Shown in pieces: positions 42,820 through 51,208 of a DNA stretch of 64,000 nt (the first letter of the stretch is position 1; every line of letters starts with the position of its first letter). This stretch comes from Pseudomonas persica. Lineage in GTDB: Bacteria > Pseudomonadota > Gammaproteobacteria > Pseudomonadales > Pseudomonadaceae. Location of the stretch: assembly GCF_900291015.1 (NCBI RefSeq), contig NZ_OLKL01000045.1, forward strand, positions 35,550-99,549, given 5' to 3'. A program made the translations under genes and the position numbers. The notes beneath the pieces are model-generated. The model did not search any database, had not been told where the DNA came from, and saw nothing but the letters and a program-made list of their open reading frames with translations.

Positions 42820-43743
42820 ATGAAAGCGCCGCGCGTAACCCTTGACCAGTGGCGAACCCTGCAGGCAGTGGTCGATCACGGCGGGTTTGCCCAGGCCGCC
42901 GAGGCACTGCACCGCTCGCAGTCATCGGTCAGCTACACCGTGGCCCGCATGCAGGAGCAACTGGGCGTGCCGCTGCTGCGCATCGACGGCCGCAAGGCGG
43001 TGCTCACCGACGCGGGCAATGTCCTGCTGCGCCGTTCGCGTCACCTGGTCAAGCAGGCCAGCCAGCTCGAAGACCTCGCCCACCACATGGAACAGGGCTG
43101 GGAGGCCGAGGTGCGCCTGGTGGTCGATGCCGCCTACCCCAGTGCCCGCCTGGTGCGTGCCCTGGCCGCGTTCATGCCGCAGAGCCGCGGCTGCCGCGTG
43201 CGCCTGCGTGAAGAAGTGCTGTCTGGCGTCGAGGAAGTGATGCACGAAGGCATCGCCGACCTGGCCATCAGCAGCTACAGCATCGGCGGCTACCTGGGCG
43301 CCGAACTGAGCGCGGTGGAGTTCGTCGCCGTCGCCCACCCCGAACACAGCCTGCACCGCCTGGGCCGCGAACTGACCTTCCAGGACCTGGAAAGCCAGTT
43401 GCAGGTGGTAATCCGCGACTCCGGCCGCGCCCAACCGCGCGATGTCGGCTGGCTGGGTGCCGAGCAACGCTGGACCGTCGGCAGCCTGGGCACCGCCGCC
43501 ACCTTCGTCAGCAGTGGCCTGGGCTTTGCCTGGCTGCCCCGGCACATGATCGAGCGCGAGCTGCGCGAAGGCGTGCTCAAGCCGTTGCCGCTGGATCAGG
43601 GTGGCAGCCGCCACCCACTGTTCTACCTTTATTCGAGCAAAGAGAAGACCTTGGGCCCGGCTACGCAGATTCTCATCGACCTGCTGCGCAATTTCGACAC
43701 CGCGCCACTGGACGTGCCCTTCGCAGCCCCCCCACAAGCTTGA
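42820..43743 (+). CDS. LysR-family regulator
   Basis: The 307-residue regulator has the helix-turn-helix QWRTLQAVVDHGGFAQAAEALHRSQSSVSYTVARMQEQLG and a full effector domain. ATG 42820 has AGGAG 7 bases upstream; an earlier in-frame start adds non-conserved residues. It is the first gene of a rightward run: regulator, hydrolase (13 bases later), ppiA (overlapping) and ABC exporter. Its target is unknown, and this is an uncommon place for a LysR gene as it is co-directional with its neighbours. Confidence 0.88.
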   Translation: MKAPRVTLDQWRTLQAVVDHGGFAQAAEALHRSQSSVSYTVARMQEQLGVPLLRIDGRKAVLTDAGNVLLRRSRHLVKQASQLEDLAHHMEQGWEAEVRLVVDAAYPSARLVRALAAFMPQSRGCRVRLREEVLSGVEEVMHEGIADLAISSYSIGGYLGAELSAVEFVAVAHPEHSLHRLGRELTFQDLESQLQVVIRDSGRAQPRDVGWLGAEQRWTVGSLGTAATFVSSGLGFAWLPRHMIERELREGVLKPLPLDQGGSRHPLFYLYSSKEKTLGPATQILIDLLRNFDTAPLDVPFAAPPQA

Positions 43744-43756
43744 GAGGACCGCGCCC

Positions 43757-44569
43757 ATGGCCTATTTCGAACACGAAGGATGCACACTGCATTACGAGGA
43801 ATATGGCCAGGGCGAACCCTTGGTATTGCTGCATGGCCTGGGCTCCAGCTGCCAGGACTGGGAGCTGCAGGTGCCGGTGCTCAGCCGCCACTACCGGGTA
43901 ATCCTCATGGACATCCGCGGCCACGGCCGCTCCGACAAGCCACGCGACGGTTACCAGATCGCCACCTTCAGTGCCGACCTGCTGGCCCTGCTCGAACACC
44001 TGCACACCGGTCCCGTGCACTTCGTCGGCCTGTCCATGGGCGGTATGGTCGGCTTCCAGTTCGCCGTCGATCACCCGCAGTGGCTGCGCAGCCTGTGCAT
44101 CGTCAACAGCGCCCCCGAGGTCAAGCGCCGCACCCGCAATGACTGGGTCTGGTGGCTCAAGCGCTGGGGCCTGGCGCGTCTGCTCAGTGTCGAAACCGTC
44201 GGCAAGGGCCTGGCCGAGCGGCTGTTTCCCAAACCGCAGCAGGCCGAACTGCGGAACAAGATGGCCCAGCGCTGGGCACGCAACGACAAGCGCGCCTACC
44301 TCAAAAGCTTCGACGCCATCGTCGACTGGGGCGTGCAGGAACGCATCGGGCAGATTCACTGTCCTACCCTGGTGATCGCCGCCGACCACGATTACACCCC
44401 GATACAACTGAAACAACGCTACGTCGCCCTGATGCCCCATGCCAGGCTGGTGGTCATCGACGATTCCCGGCACGCTACACCCCTCGATCAACCCGAGGTC
44501 TTCAACCAGACCCTGCTGCAGTTCCTTGCAGCCGCTTCCACCTCTCAAGGATCTTTGAGCCCATGCTGA
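43757..44569 (+). CDS. Alpha/beta-fold hydrolase
   Basis: The 270-residue enzyme has the core motifs HGLGSS (oxyanion), the nucleophile elbow GLSMGG with Ser near 96, DHD near 217 (acid) and the His of SRHATPLDQPE near 243. It resembles 3-oxoadipate enol-lactonase and esterase-like members, but its substrate is unknown. ATG 43757 follows gaggaccg. It overlaps ppiA by 7 bases. Confidence 0.86.
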   Translation: MAYFEHEGCTLHYEEYGQGEPLVLLHGLGSSCQDWELQVPVLSRHYRVILMDIRGHGRSDKPRDGYQIATFSADLLALLEHLHTGPVHFVGLSMGGMVGFQFAVDHPQWLRSLCIVNSAPEVKRRTRNDWVWWLKRWGLARLLSVETVGKGLAERLFPKPQQAELRNKMAQRWARNDKRAYLKSFDAIVDWGVQERIGQIHCPTLVIAADHDYTPIQLKQRYVALMPHARLVVIDDSRHATPLDQPEVFNQTLLQFLAAASTSQGSLSPC

Positions 44570-45120
44570 AAAAACTCCTGCTCACCGCCTGCTCGTTCGC
44601 CTTCGCCACCAGCGTCATGGCCTCCGACAAGACCCCGCACGTACTGCTGGACACCAGCTTCGGCCAGGTCGAAATCGAACTGAATGCCGAGAAGGCGCCG
44701 ATCAGTACCAAGAACTTCCTCGAGTACGTCGACAGCGGCTTCTACAACAACACCATCTTCCACCGGGTAATTCCGGGCTTCATGGTCCAGGGCGGCGGTT
44801 TCACCGAGCAAATGGTCCAGAAGCAGACCCGTGACCCGATCCAGAACGAGGCCGGCAACGGCCTGCAGAACACCCGCGGCACACTGTCGATGGCACGTAC
44901 TTCCGACCCGAACTCGGCCACCAGCCAGTTCTTCATCAACGTCGCCGACAACGACTTCCTCAACCCGGGCCGCGACCGTGGCTACGCGGTGTTCGGCAAG
45001 GTCACCAAGGGCATGGAGGTGGTCGACCAGATCGTCAACTCGCCAACTACCATCAAGAAAGGCATGCGTGATGTCCCGGCAGACCCGGTGTTCATCAAGT
45101 CCGCCAAACGCATCGACTGA
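44563..45120 (+). CDS. ppiA: Periplasmic peptidyl-prolyl cis-trans isomerase (cyclophilin)
   Basis: The 185-residue protein has a signal peptide (1-21) and the cyclophilin core: FHRVIPGFMVQGGGF, TRGTLSMARTSDPNSATSQFFINVADNDFLN and GYAVFGKVTKGMEVVDQI. It matches E. coli PpiA in size and pattern and helps fold periplasmic proteins. AAGGA lies about 12 bases before ATG 44563. It overlaps the end of the hydrolase gene, which shows coupling. Confidence 0.92.
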   Translation: MLKKLLLTACSFAFATSVMASDKTPHVLLDTSFGQVEIELNAEKAPISTKNFLEYVDSGFYNNTIFHRVIPGFMVQGGGFTEQMVQKQTRDPIQNEAGNGLQNTRGTLSMARTSDPNSATSQFFINVADNDFLNPGRDRGYAVFGKVTKGMEVVDQIVNSPTTIKKGMRDVPADPVFIKSAKRID

Positions 45121-45182
45121 CCGCAGGCTTCACAGGGACGTGAAACCTTCCGGGGTCGGGTAGCACAGGAGTCTTGTCACCC

Positions 45183-47015
45183 ATGCTGTACCGCCGTTTC
45201 GAGCAACTGATCGATATCTTCCGCGACGCGCCCAGCGAGTCGCCGCCCGGCCAGGTCTGGCCGTTCTACCTGTACTACCTGCGCCAGGTGTGGCCGAGCT
45301 TTGTCGCCCTGCTGGTGGTCGGCCTGTTCGCCTCGCTGATCGAGGTGGCGATGTTCAGCTACCTCAGCCGCATCATCGACCTGGCCCAGGGCACGCCCAA
45401 TGCAAACTTCTTCAGTGAGCACAGTGGCGAGCTGATCTGGATGCTGGTAGTGATCCTGCTGCTGCGGCCGTTGTTCTTCGGCCTGCATGACCTGCTGGTG
45501 CACCAGACCATCAACCCCGGCATGACCAGCCTGATCCGCTGGCAGAACCATACCTATGTGCTCAAGCAGAGCCTGAACTTCTTCCAGAGCGACTTCGCCG
45601 GGCGCATCGCCCAGCGCATCATGCAGACCGGCAACTCGCTGCGCGATTCGGCCGTGCAAGCGGTAGACGCGCTGTGGCACGTGCTGATCTACGCCATCAC
45701 CTCGCTGGTGCTGTTCGCCGAGGCCGACTGGCGCCTGATGCTGCCACTGCTGCTGTGGATCACCGGCTACATCGCCGCGCTGTTCTACTTCGTGCCACGG
45801 GTCAAGGAACGTTCGGTGATCTCCTCCGATGCCCGCTCCAAGCTGATGGGCCGTATCGTCGATGGCTACACCAACATCGCCACCCTGAAGCTGTTCGCCC
45901 ACACCGACTACGAACAGCAATACGCCCGCGAAGCGATCAGCGAACAGACCGAGAAGACTCAACTGGCTGCGCGCGTGGTCACCAGCATGGACGTGGTCAT
46001 CACCACCCTCAACGGCCTGCTGGTAGTTGCCACCACCGGCCTGGCGCTGTGGCTGTGGAGCCAGTCGCTGATCACTGTCGGCGCCATCGCCCTGGCCACC
46101 GGCCTGGTGATCCGCATCGTCAACATGTCGGGCTGGATCATGTGGGTGGTCAACGGCATCTTCGAGAACATCGGCATGGTCCAGGACGGCCTGCAGACCA
46201 TCGCCCAGCCGGTCACCGTCACCGACCGGCCCAACGCCCCAGCGCTCAAGGTCAGCCGCGGCGCGGTGCGTTTCGATGACGTGGACTTCCACTACGGCAA
46301 GGCCGCCAACGTCATCGAAGGGCTCAACCTGGACATCCGCCCGGGCGAGAAAATCGGCCTGATCGGCCCGTCCGGGGCGGGCAAGTCGACCCTGGTCAAC
46401 CTGCTGCTGCGGCTGTACGACGTGCAGGGCGGGCGCATTCTCATCGACGGCCAGGACATTGCCGAAGTGAGCCAGGCCAGCCTGCGTGCGCAGATCGGCA
46501 TGATCACCCAGGACACCTCGCTGCTGCACCGCTCGATCCGTGACAACCTGCTGTATGGCCGCCCCGATGCCAGCGAGACGGCATTGCATGAAGCGGTGCG
46601 CCGGGCCCGCGCCGACGAATTCATCCCGCAACTGTCGGACGCCCAGGGTCGCACCGGTTTCGATGCCCATGTCGGCGAGCGTGGGGTCAAGCTGTCGGGC
46701 GGCCAGCGCCAGCGCATCGCCATTGCCCGGGTGCTGTTGAAGAATGCACCGATCCTGATCATGGACGAGGCCACCTCGGCGCTGGACTCGGAGGTGGAGG
46801 CAGCGATCCAGGAAAGCCTGGAGACGCTGATGCAGGGCAAGACGGTGATCGCCATTGCCCACCGGCTCTCCACCATTGCGCGGATGGACCGGCTGGTGGT
46901 GCTGGACAAGGGGCGGATTGTCGAGAGTGGTAGCCACAGTGAGTTGCTGGAGCAGCAAGGGCTGTATGCCCGGTTGTGGCATCACCAGACCGGGGGCTTT
47001 GTCGGGGTCGACTGA
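45183..47015 (+). CDS. ABC exporter, fused membrane and ATPase domains
   Basis: The 610-residue half-transporter has six membrane helices (about 35-310) and a C-terminal ATPase with Walker A GPSGAGKST, signature LSGGQRQRIAIARVLL, Walker B ILIMDEATSALD and the H-loop AHRLSTIA. It is a type IV exporter like MsbA and multidrug half-transporters, and would act as a homodimer. The substrate is unknown. ATG 45183 is used, 11 bases after AGGAG; the frame also has TTG 45174 but that is too near the ribosome site. Confidence 0.9.
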   Translation: MLYRRFEQLIDIFRDAPSESPPGQVWPFYLYYLRQVWPSFVALLVVGLFASLIEVAMFSYLSRIIDLAQGTPNANFFSEHSGELIWMLVVILLLRPLFFGLHDLLVHQTINPGMTSLIRWQNHTYVLKQSLNFFQSDFAGRIAQRIMQTGNSLRDSAVQAVDALWHVLIYAITSLVLFAEADWRLMLPLLLWITGYIAALFYFVPRVKERSVISSDARSKLMGRIVDGYTNIATLKLFAHTDYEQQYAREAISEQTEKTQLAARVVTSMDVVITTLNGLLVVATTGLALWLWSQSLITVGAIALATGLVIRIVNMSGWIMWVVNGIFENIGMVQDGLQTIAQPVTVTDRPNAPALKVSRGAVRFDDVDFHYGKAANVIEGLNLDIRPGEKIGLIGPSGAGKSTLVNLLLRLYDVQGGRILIDGQDIAEVSQASLRAQIGMITQDTSLLHRSIRDNLLYGRPDASETALHEAVRRARADEFIPQLSDAQGRTGFDAHVGERGVKLSGGQRQRIAIARVLLKNAPILIMDEATSALDSEVEAAIQESLETLMQGKTVIAIAHRLSTIARMDRLVVLDKGRIVESGSHSELLEQQGLYARLWHHQTGGFVGVD

Positions 47016-47019
47016 TTCC

Positions 47020-47063
47020 TGTGCCGGCCTCTTCGCGGGTAAACCCGCGAAGAGGCCGGCACA
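47020..47063. repeat. Collapsed REP pair: perfect 21-bp palindrome
   Basis: The arms tgtgccggcctcttcgcgggt and their exact complement are separated by only two bases. The ctcccaca arms and the spacer seen at other REP pairs are gone. It lies in the convergent space between the ABC gene and the FemAB-like gene and has no T-run. Confidence 0.92.
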
Positions 47064-47078
47064 GACAACATCAAGCCA

Positions 47079-48206
47079 TCAGTCCCGCCGATAGGGCAGC
47101 ATCCCCCGGGCCTCCTCGGCATACGCCCGCACCCCGTCCCGCTCCTGCACCAGAAAATCCTCCACCGCCCGCCGTAACCCCGGGTGCAGCAGGTAGTGCC
47201 ACGACCGCGTCAGCACCGGCTCGAACCCGCGAATCAGCTTGTGCTCGCCCTGCGCCCCGGCATCGAAGCGCTGCAGCCCTTCGGCGATGGCAAAGTCCAT
47301 GCCCTGGTAAAAACACGTCTCGAAATGCAGCCGGTCAAACTCGTCCAGGCAGCCCCAATAGCGGCCAAACAGGCTGTCGCCCCCAATCAGGCTCAAGGCC
47401 ATGGCCACATCACGGCCACCCTGCCGGGCCATCACCACACGCAACGCCTCAGGCATGCGCTCGGCCAGCAAGCTGAAAAACGCGCGCGTCAGGTAAGGCG
47501 CACGGCGGCGCACCGCGTAGGTGTTGGCGTAGCAGCGGTAGACGAAATCCCACTGCGCCTCATCCAGCTCATCCCCACGGTACCAGCGGAACTCAATGCC
47601 ATGCCCAGCCACCTGCTCACGTTCCTTGCGCATCTGCTTGCGCTTGCGCGAGCTCAGGCGGTCGAGAAAATCCTGGAAGTCGCGGTAGCCGTGGTTACGC
47701 CAATGGAACTGGCAACCCAGGCGCTCCATCCAGCCCGGCTGGCCGGCCAGTTGTTCGTCCAGCGCCGGCTCGGTGAAATTGATGTGCGCGCCAGACAGCC
47801 CGGCCTTGCCCAGGTACTCAGGCAACGCCTGCAACAGCAGCAAGCCATCGCCAGGGTCGGTGGCGAGCAGGCGCGGACCGCTGACCGGGCTGAACGGCAC
47901 GGCACCGAGCAACTTGGGGTAGTAGGCGATGCCGGCCCGTTCACAGGCATCGGCCCAACCATGGTCGAACACGTACTCGCCAAACGAGTGCCATTTGCGG
48001 TACGCCGGCAGCAGTGCCCGCACCTGCCCGTCACGCTCCAGCACCAGATGCTCGGCGGCCCAGCCGGTGTTGCGTGCGACGCTGCCGCTGTCCTCCATGG
48101 CACTGAGAAACGCATGGCGCAGGAACGGTTGGCCGGCCGGCACCAGGGCATCCCAGGTGGCCGCCGGAAGATCACGCAAATGGGCAAGGCTATACAGGCT
48201 GGTCAC
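47079..48206 (-). CDS. GNAT/FemAB-like protein (PF04339 type)
   Basis: The 375-residue protein has the DUF482 pattern: HAFLSAMEDSGSVARNTGWAAEHL, YVFDHGWADACERAG, SSRKRKQMRKERE and a C-terminal GRYWGCLDEFDRLHFETCFYQGMDFAI. Such proteins have a double GNAT fold like FemAB peptidyltransferases and may act in peptidoglycan modification, but no reaction is proven. The start is GTG 48206 (VTSLYSLAHLRDLPAATW), since the upstream part is not conserved. Confidence 0.85.
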   Translation of the reverse strand: MTSLYSLAHLRDLPAATWDALVPAGQPFLRHAFLSAMEDSGSVARNTGWAAEHLVLERDGQVRALLPAYRKWHSFGEYVFDHGWADACERAGIAYYPKLLGAVPFSPVSGPRLLATDPGDGLLLLQALPEYLGKAGLSGAHINFTEPALDEQLAGQPGWMERLGCQFHWRNHGYRDFQDFLDRLSSRKRKQMRKEREQVAGHGIEFRWYRGDELDEAQWDFVYRCYANTYAVRRRAPYLTRAFFSLLAERMPEALRVVMARQGGRDVAMALSLIGGDSLFGRYWGCLDEFDRLHFETCFYQGMDFAIAEGLQRFDAGAQGEHKLIRGFEPVLTRSWHYLLHPGLRRAVEDFLVQERDGVRAYAEEARGMLPYRRD

Positions 48207-48468
48207 GGTTTCGGCTCGCTGTCTGAAGGTACCCAGTATCCCCAAGGAAGGCCCGCCACTCAAATCACCAACGCCGGGCCAGATCCTTTTGTTCTCAATT
48301 ACTTAACAGCAGTGCCACCAATTCGACATTAATCTGTCATTCGCCCCCGCAATACTTGCGCCTGTTTTCCGGAACCCGAGAACCTGTCTATTCAGGCCCT
48401 TTCCGAAGACATGCCAACACGGGGCGGGCGCTTGAGCCTCCCCCATCTTATTCAGTAGGGAGAACCTT

Positions 48469-49713
48469 ATGCGTCTTGTTTCTACACTTACCGGAGTGAG
48501 CCTCACCGGCATGATGCTGGCTCTGAGTACTCCGGCCAGTGCAGCTGTCGACGCCAAGCTGCTCGAAATGCTCCGCGCCAATGGCTCGATCAACCAGGCG
48601 CAGTACAACGAACTGCAGGCGGACCTGGCTCAAGAAACCAAGGAAAAGGCCGCTCAGAAAGCTCAGTCCGAACGGATGAGCTCCTTTGAACAGAAAGTGG
48701 CATGGGCCGCCAAGACCCAGATCAAGGGTGATGTGCGCCTGCGTTACGAAGACGTCAACGTCGACGACCCGATCGCTCGCAGCGGCAACCAGGACCGTGA
48801 ACGTGTACGTGCCCGGGTCGGCTTCTACAGCGAGATCAACCCGCAGGTCGACGCCGGCGTGCGTGTGGCCACCGGCAGCAGCGCCGATGCCCGCTCGACC
48901 AACCAAAGCCTGGACAACTACTTCGAGAAGAAATCGCTGTGGGTCGACCTGGCCTACCTCGACTGGCACCCGACTGCCGTCCCGAACCTGCACCTGATCG
49001 GCGGCAAGATGCTGCAGCCATGGGTGAGTATGGGCGACATCATCTGGGACAGCGACATCAACCCGGAAGGCCTGGCCGCTACCTACAAGACCAACCTCGG
49101 CCCGGCCGAAGTGTTCGGCAGCATCGGCCACTACAACCTGAAGGACAACGTCGACGGCGACGGCGTGCAGTTCAAGCACGACGCCCAGCTGTACGCGGCC
49201 CAGGTGGGCACCAAGTTCAATGCGGCTGACACCGTCAAGGTCACCGTCGGTGGCAGTATCTACGGCTACGACAACGACAAGGAATCTGCCGCCCTGCGTT
49301 CGCTGGGCAACACCACCAACGAGTTCCAGCTGGTGGAAGGTTTCGGCCAGGTCGACTTCACCGGCTTCGCCATCCCGCTGTCGGCCTACGGCCAGTTCGT
49401 CAAAAACACCGAAAGCACCGATGGCAAGGACAAGGCCTGGCTGGCTGGCCTGAAGAGCAAGATCGGTGTCTGGAGCCTGGACTACAACTACCGCGACGTG
49501 CAGCGTAACGGTGTCGTCAGCCTGTTCACCGACTCCGACTTCGGTAACGGCTTTACCGGTTCGCGTGGCCACAAGTTCAAGGTGGGCTACGAAATCGACA
49601 AGAACTTCGCCCTCGGCGCGGCCTATATGATGGCCAAGACCGACTTCTCCAACCTGCCTAACAGCGATGCTGACGTAGACACGCTGCAGGTAGACCTGGA
49701 AGCCAAGTTCTAA
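48469..49713 (+). CDS. Outer membrane porin (PF16930-like)
   Basis: The 414-residue protein has a signal peptide (to about ALSTPASA, residue 25), a short coiled-coil stretch (LLEMLRANGSINQAQYNELQADLAQETKEKAAQ), and a barrel with alternating beta strands ending in VDLEAKF with the terminal Phe used for outer membrane insertion. This layout fits putative porin family 5. The transported solute is unknown. TAGGGAGA precedes ATG 48469. A strong terminator follows. Confidence 0.88.
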   Translation: MRLVSTLTGVSLTGMMLALSTPASAAVDAKLLEMLRANGSINQAQYNELQADLAQETKEKAAQKAQSERMSSFEQKVAWAAKTQIKGDVRLRYEDVNVDDPIARSGNQDRERVRARVGFYSEINPQVDAGVRVATGSSADARSTNQSLDNYFEKKSLWVDLAYLDWHPTAVPNLHLIGGKMLQPWVSMGDIIWDSDINPEGLAATYKTNLGPAEVFGSIGHYNLKDNVDGDGVQFKHDAQLYAAQVGTKFNAADTVKVTVGGSIYGYDNDKESAALRSLGNTTNEFQLVEGFGQVDFTGFAIPLSAYGQFVKNTESTDGKDKAWLAGLKSKIGVWSLDYNYRDVQRNGVVSLFTDSDFGNGFTGSRGHKFKVGYEIDKNFALGAAYMMAKTDFSNLPNSDADVDTLQVDLEAKF

Positions 49714-49740
49714 GCGACACCCTCCCCTGCTTCAGCTGAA

Positions 49741-49782
49741 GCGGGAAATGCCGATCCCATCCGGCGTTTCCCGCTTTTTTTT
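49741..49782 (+). terminator. Terminator of the porin gene
   Basis: The arms gcgggaaatgccg / cggcgtttcccgc (one mismatch) are followed by eight T residues, 27 bases after the porin stop codon. Confidence 0.93.
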
Positions 49783-49797
49783 GCCTGTGAAAAATGC

Positions 49798-49900
49798 ACC
49801 GGCCTCTTCGCGGGTAAACCCGCTCCCACAGGGACACCACAGCATTCGAATCTGTGATATCCCTGTGGGAGCGGGTTTACCCGCGAAGAGGCCGGTACTG
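49798..49900. repeat. REP pair (BIME)
   Basis: Facing copies near 49801-49832 and 49862-49895, between the convergent porin and ketosynthase genes. Confidence 0.9.
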
Positions 49901-49912
49901 GCTTGCGCTCAA

Positions 49913-51034
49913 TCAGCGCTTGCGCAGGATCACGCTACCAATCGAATACCCCGCACCAAACGAGCTCAACACCCCCAGCGAGCCCTTGGCCAGGTCGTCC
50001 TGGTACAGGTGGAAGGCAATCACCGAGCCCGCCGAGCTGGTATTGGCATAACGGTCGAGAATCACCGGTGCATCTTCCTCGGCCACTTCACGCCCCAGCA
50101 GCTTCTTGACGATCAGCTGGTTCATGCTGAGGTTGGCCTGGTGCAGCCAGAAGCGTTTCACATCGCCTGGTTGCAGCCCGTTTTCCTGCAGGTGCTCACC
50201 GATCAGTTCGGCCACCTTCGGGCACACCTCGCGGAACACCTTGCGGCCCTCCTGGATGAACAGCTTGTCCGCCGCACCTTCGCCCTCTTCCGCCGCGCGG
50301 TTGAGGAAGCCGAAGTTGTTACGGATGTTGTTGGAGAACTCGGTCCACAGCTTGCTGCTGACGATGTCGAACTGGTGCGCCGAGGTGGCCTTGTCGGCAC
50401 GCTCGAGCAACACCGCAGTGGCGGCATCGCCAAAGATGAAGTGGCTGTCACGGTCACGGAAGTTCAGGTGCCCGGTGCACACCTCCGGGTTGACCATCAG
50501 CACCGCACGCGCCTGGCCCAGGGCCACGCTGTTGGCGGCGGTCTGGATGCCGAAAGTGGCCGACGAGCAGGCCACGTTCATGTCGAAGGCAAAGCCCTGG
50601 ATGCCCAGCGCCTGCTGCACTTCGATGGCGATGGCCGGGTACGGGCGCTGCAGGTTGGAGCAGGCGACGATCACCCCGTCGACATCGGCCGCGCTGCGGC
50701 CGGCGCGCTCCAGGGCCTGGCGGGCAGCGGCCACGGCCATTTCGCAGAGCAGCGACGGCTCGTCGTTGGAGCGCTCGGGCAGGCGGGGTTTCATGCGCTG
50801 CGGGTCGAGGATGCCGGCCTTGTCCATGACGAAGCGGCTCTTGATGCCCGAGGCCTTTTCGATGAACGCCGCATCGGACAGCGGCGCTGCCTCGACTTCA
50901 CCGCGCTCGATGGCGGCGGCGTTGTCCTGGTTGAACTGCTGCGACCAGGCGTTGAAGGACGCCACCAGTTCTTCGTTGGAAATGCTCTGGGCCGGGGTAT
51001 ACAGGCCGGTGCCGCTGATCACGACGTTATGCAC
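49913..51034 (-). CDS. 3-oxoacyl-ACP synthase III (FabH-like)
   Basis: The 373-residue ketosynthase has the Cys-His-Asn triad: Cys156 in VACSSA, His298 in WLHQAN and Asn331 in YANTSS. The length and the insertion near 35-70 (FNAWSQQFNQDNAAAIERGEV) resemble P. aeruginosa PA3286, which uses octanoyl-CoA from beta-oxidation to start fatty acid synthesis; this would suit the nearby fadD pair. That is an inference. The start is GTG 51034, 6 bases after AGAGGAA. Confidence 0.88.
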   Translation of the reverse strand: MHNVVISGTGLYTPAQSISNEELVASFNAWSQQFNQDNAAAIERGEVEAAPLSDAAFIEKASGIKSRFVMDKAGILDPQRMKPRLPERSNDEPSLLCEMAVAAARQALERAGRSAADVDGVIVACSNLQRPYPAIAIEVQQALGIQGFAFDMNVACSSATFGIQTAANSVALGQARAVLMVNPEVCTGHLNFRDRDSHFIFGDAATAVLLERADKATSAHQFDIVSSKLWTEFSNNIRNNFGFLNRAAEEGEGAADKLFIQEGRKVFREVCPKVAELIGEHLQENGLQPGDVKRFWLHQANLSMNQLIVKKLLGREVAEEDAPVILDRYANTSSAGSVIAFHLYQDDLAKGSLGVLSSFGAGYSIGSVILRKR

Positions 51035-51129
51035 GGTCGTTCCTCTGGTCAAAGGCCATCGCCACGGGGCGCTGGCTGGAAACATGACAGGTTAATGGCA
51101 CTTTAGTGCCAACTCAAAGACGTACGCGG

Positions 51130-51175
51130 ACCCTGTGGGAGCGGGTTTACCCGCGAAGGGCCGCAAAGCGGCCCC
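51130..51175. repeat. Single REP
   Basis: One copy (ccctgtgggagcgggtttaccc, leftward type) with the flank gggccgcaaagcggccc, itself an inverted repeat, between the promoter of the FabH-like gene and the end of hrpA. Confidence 0.85.
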
Positions 51176-51208
51176 AAACTCACTGAAGTGTGCCACAAAT
51201 CAAGGAAG

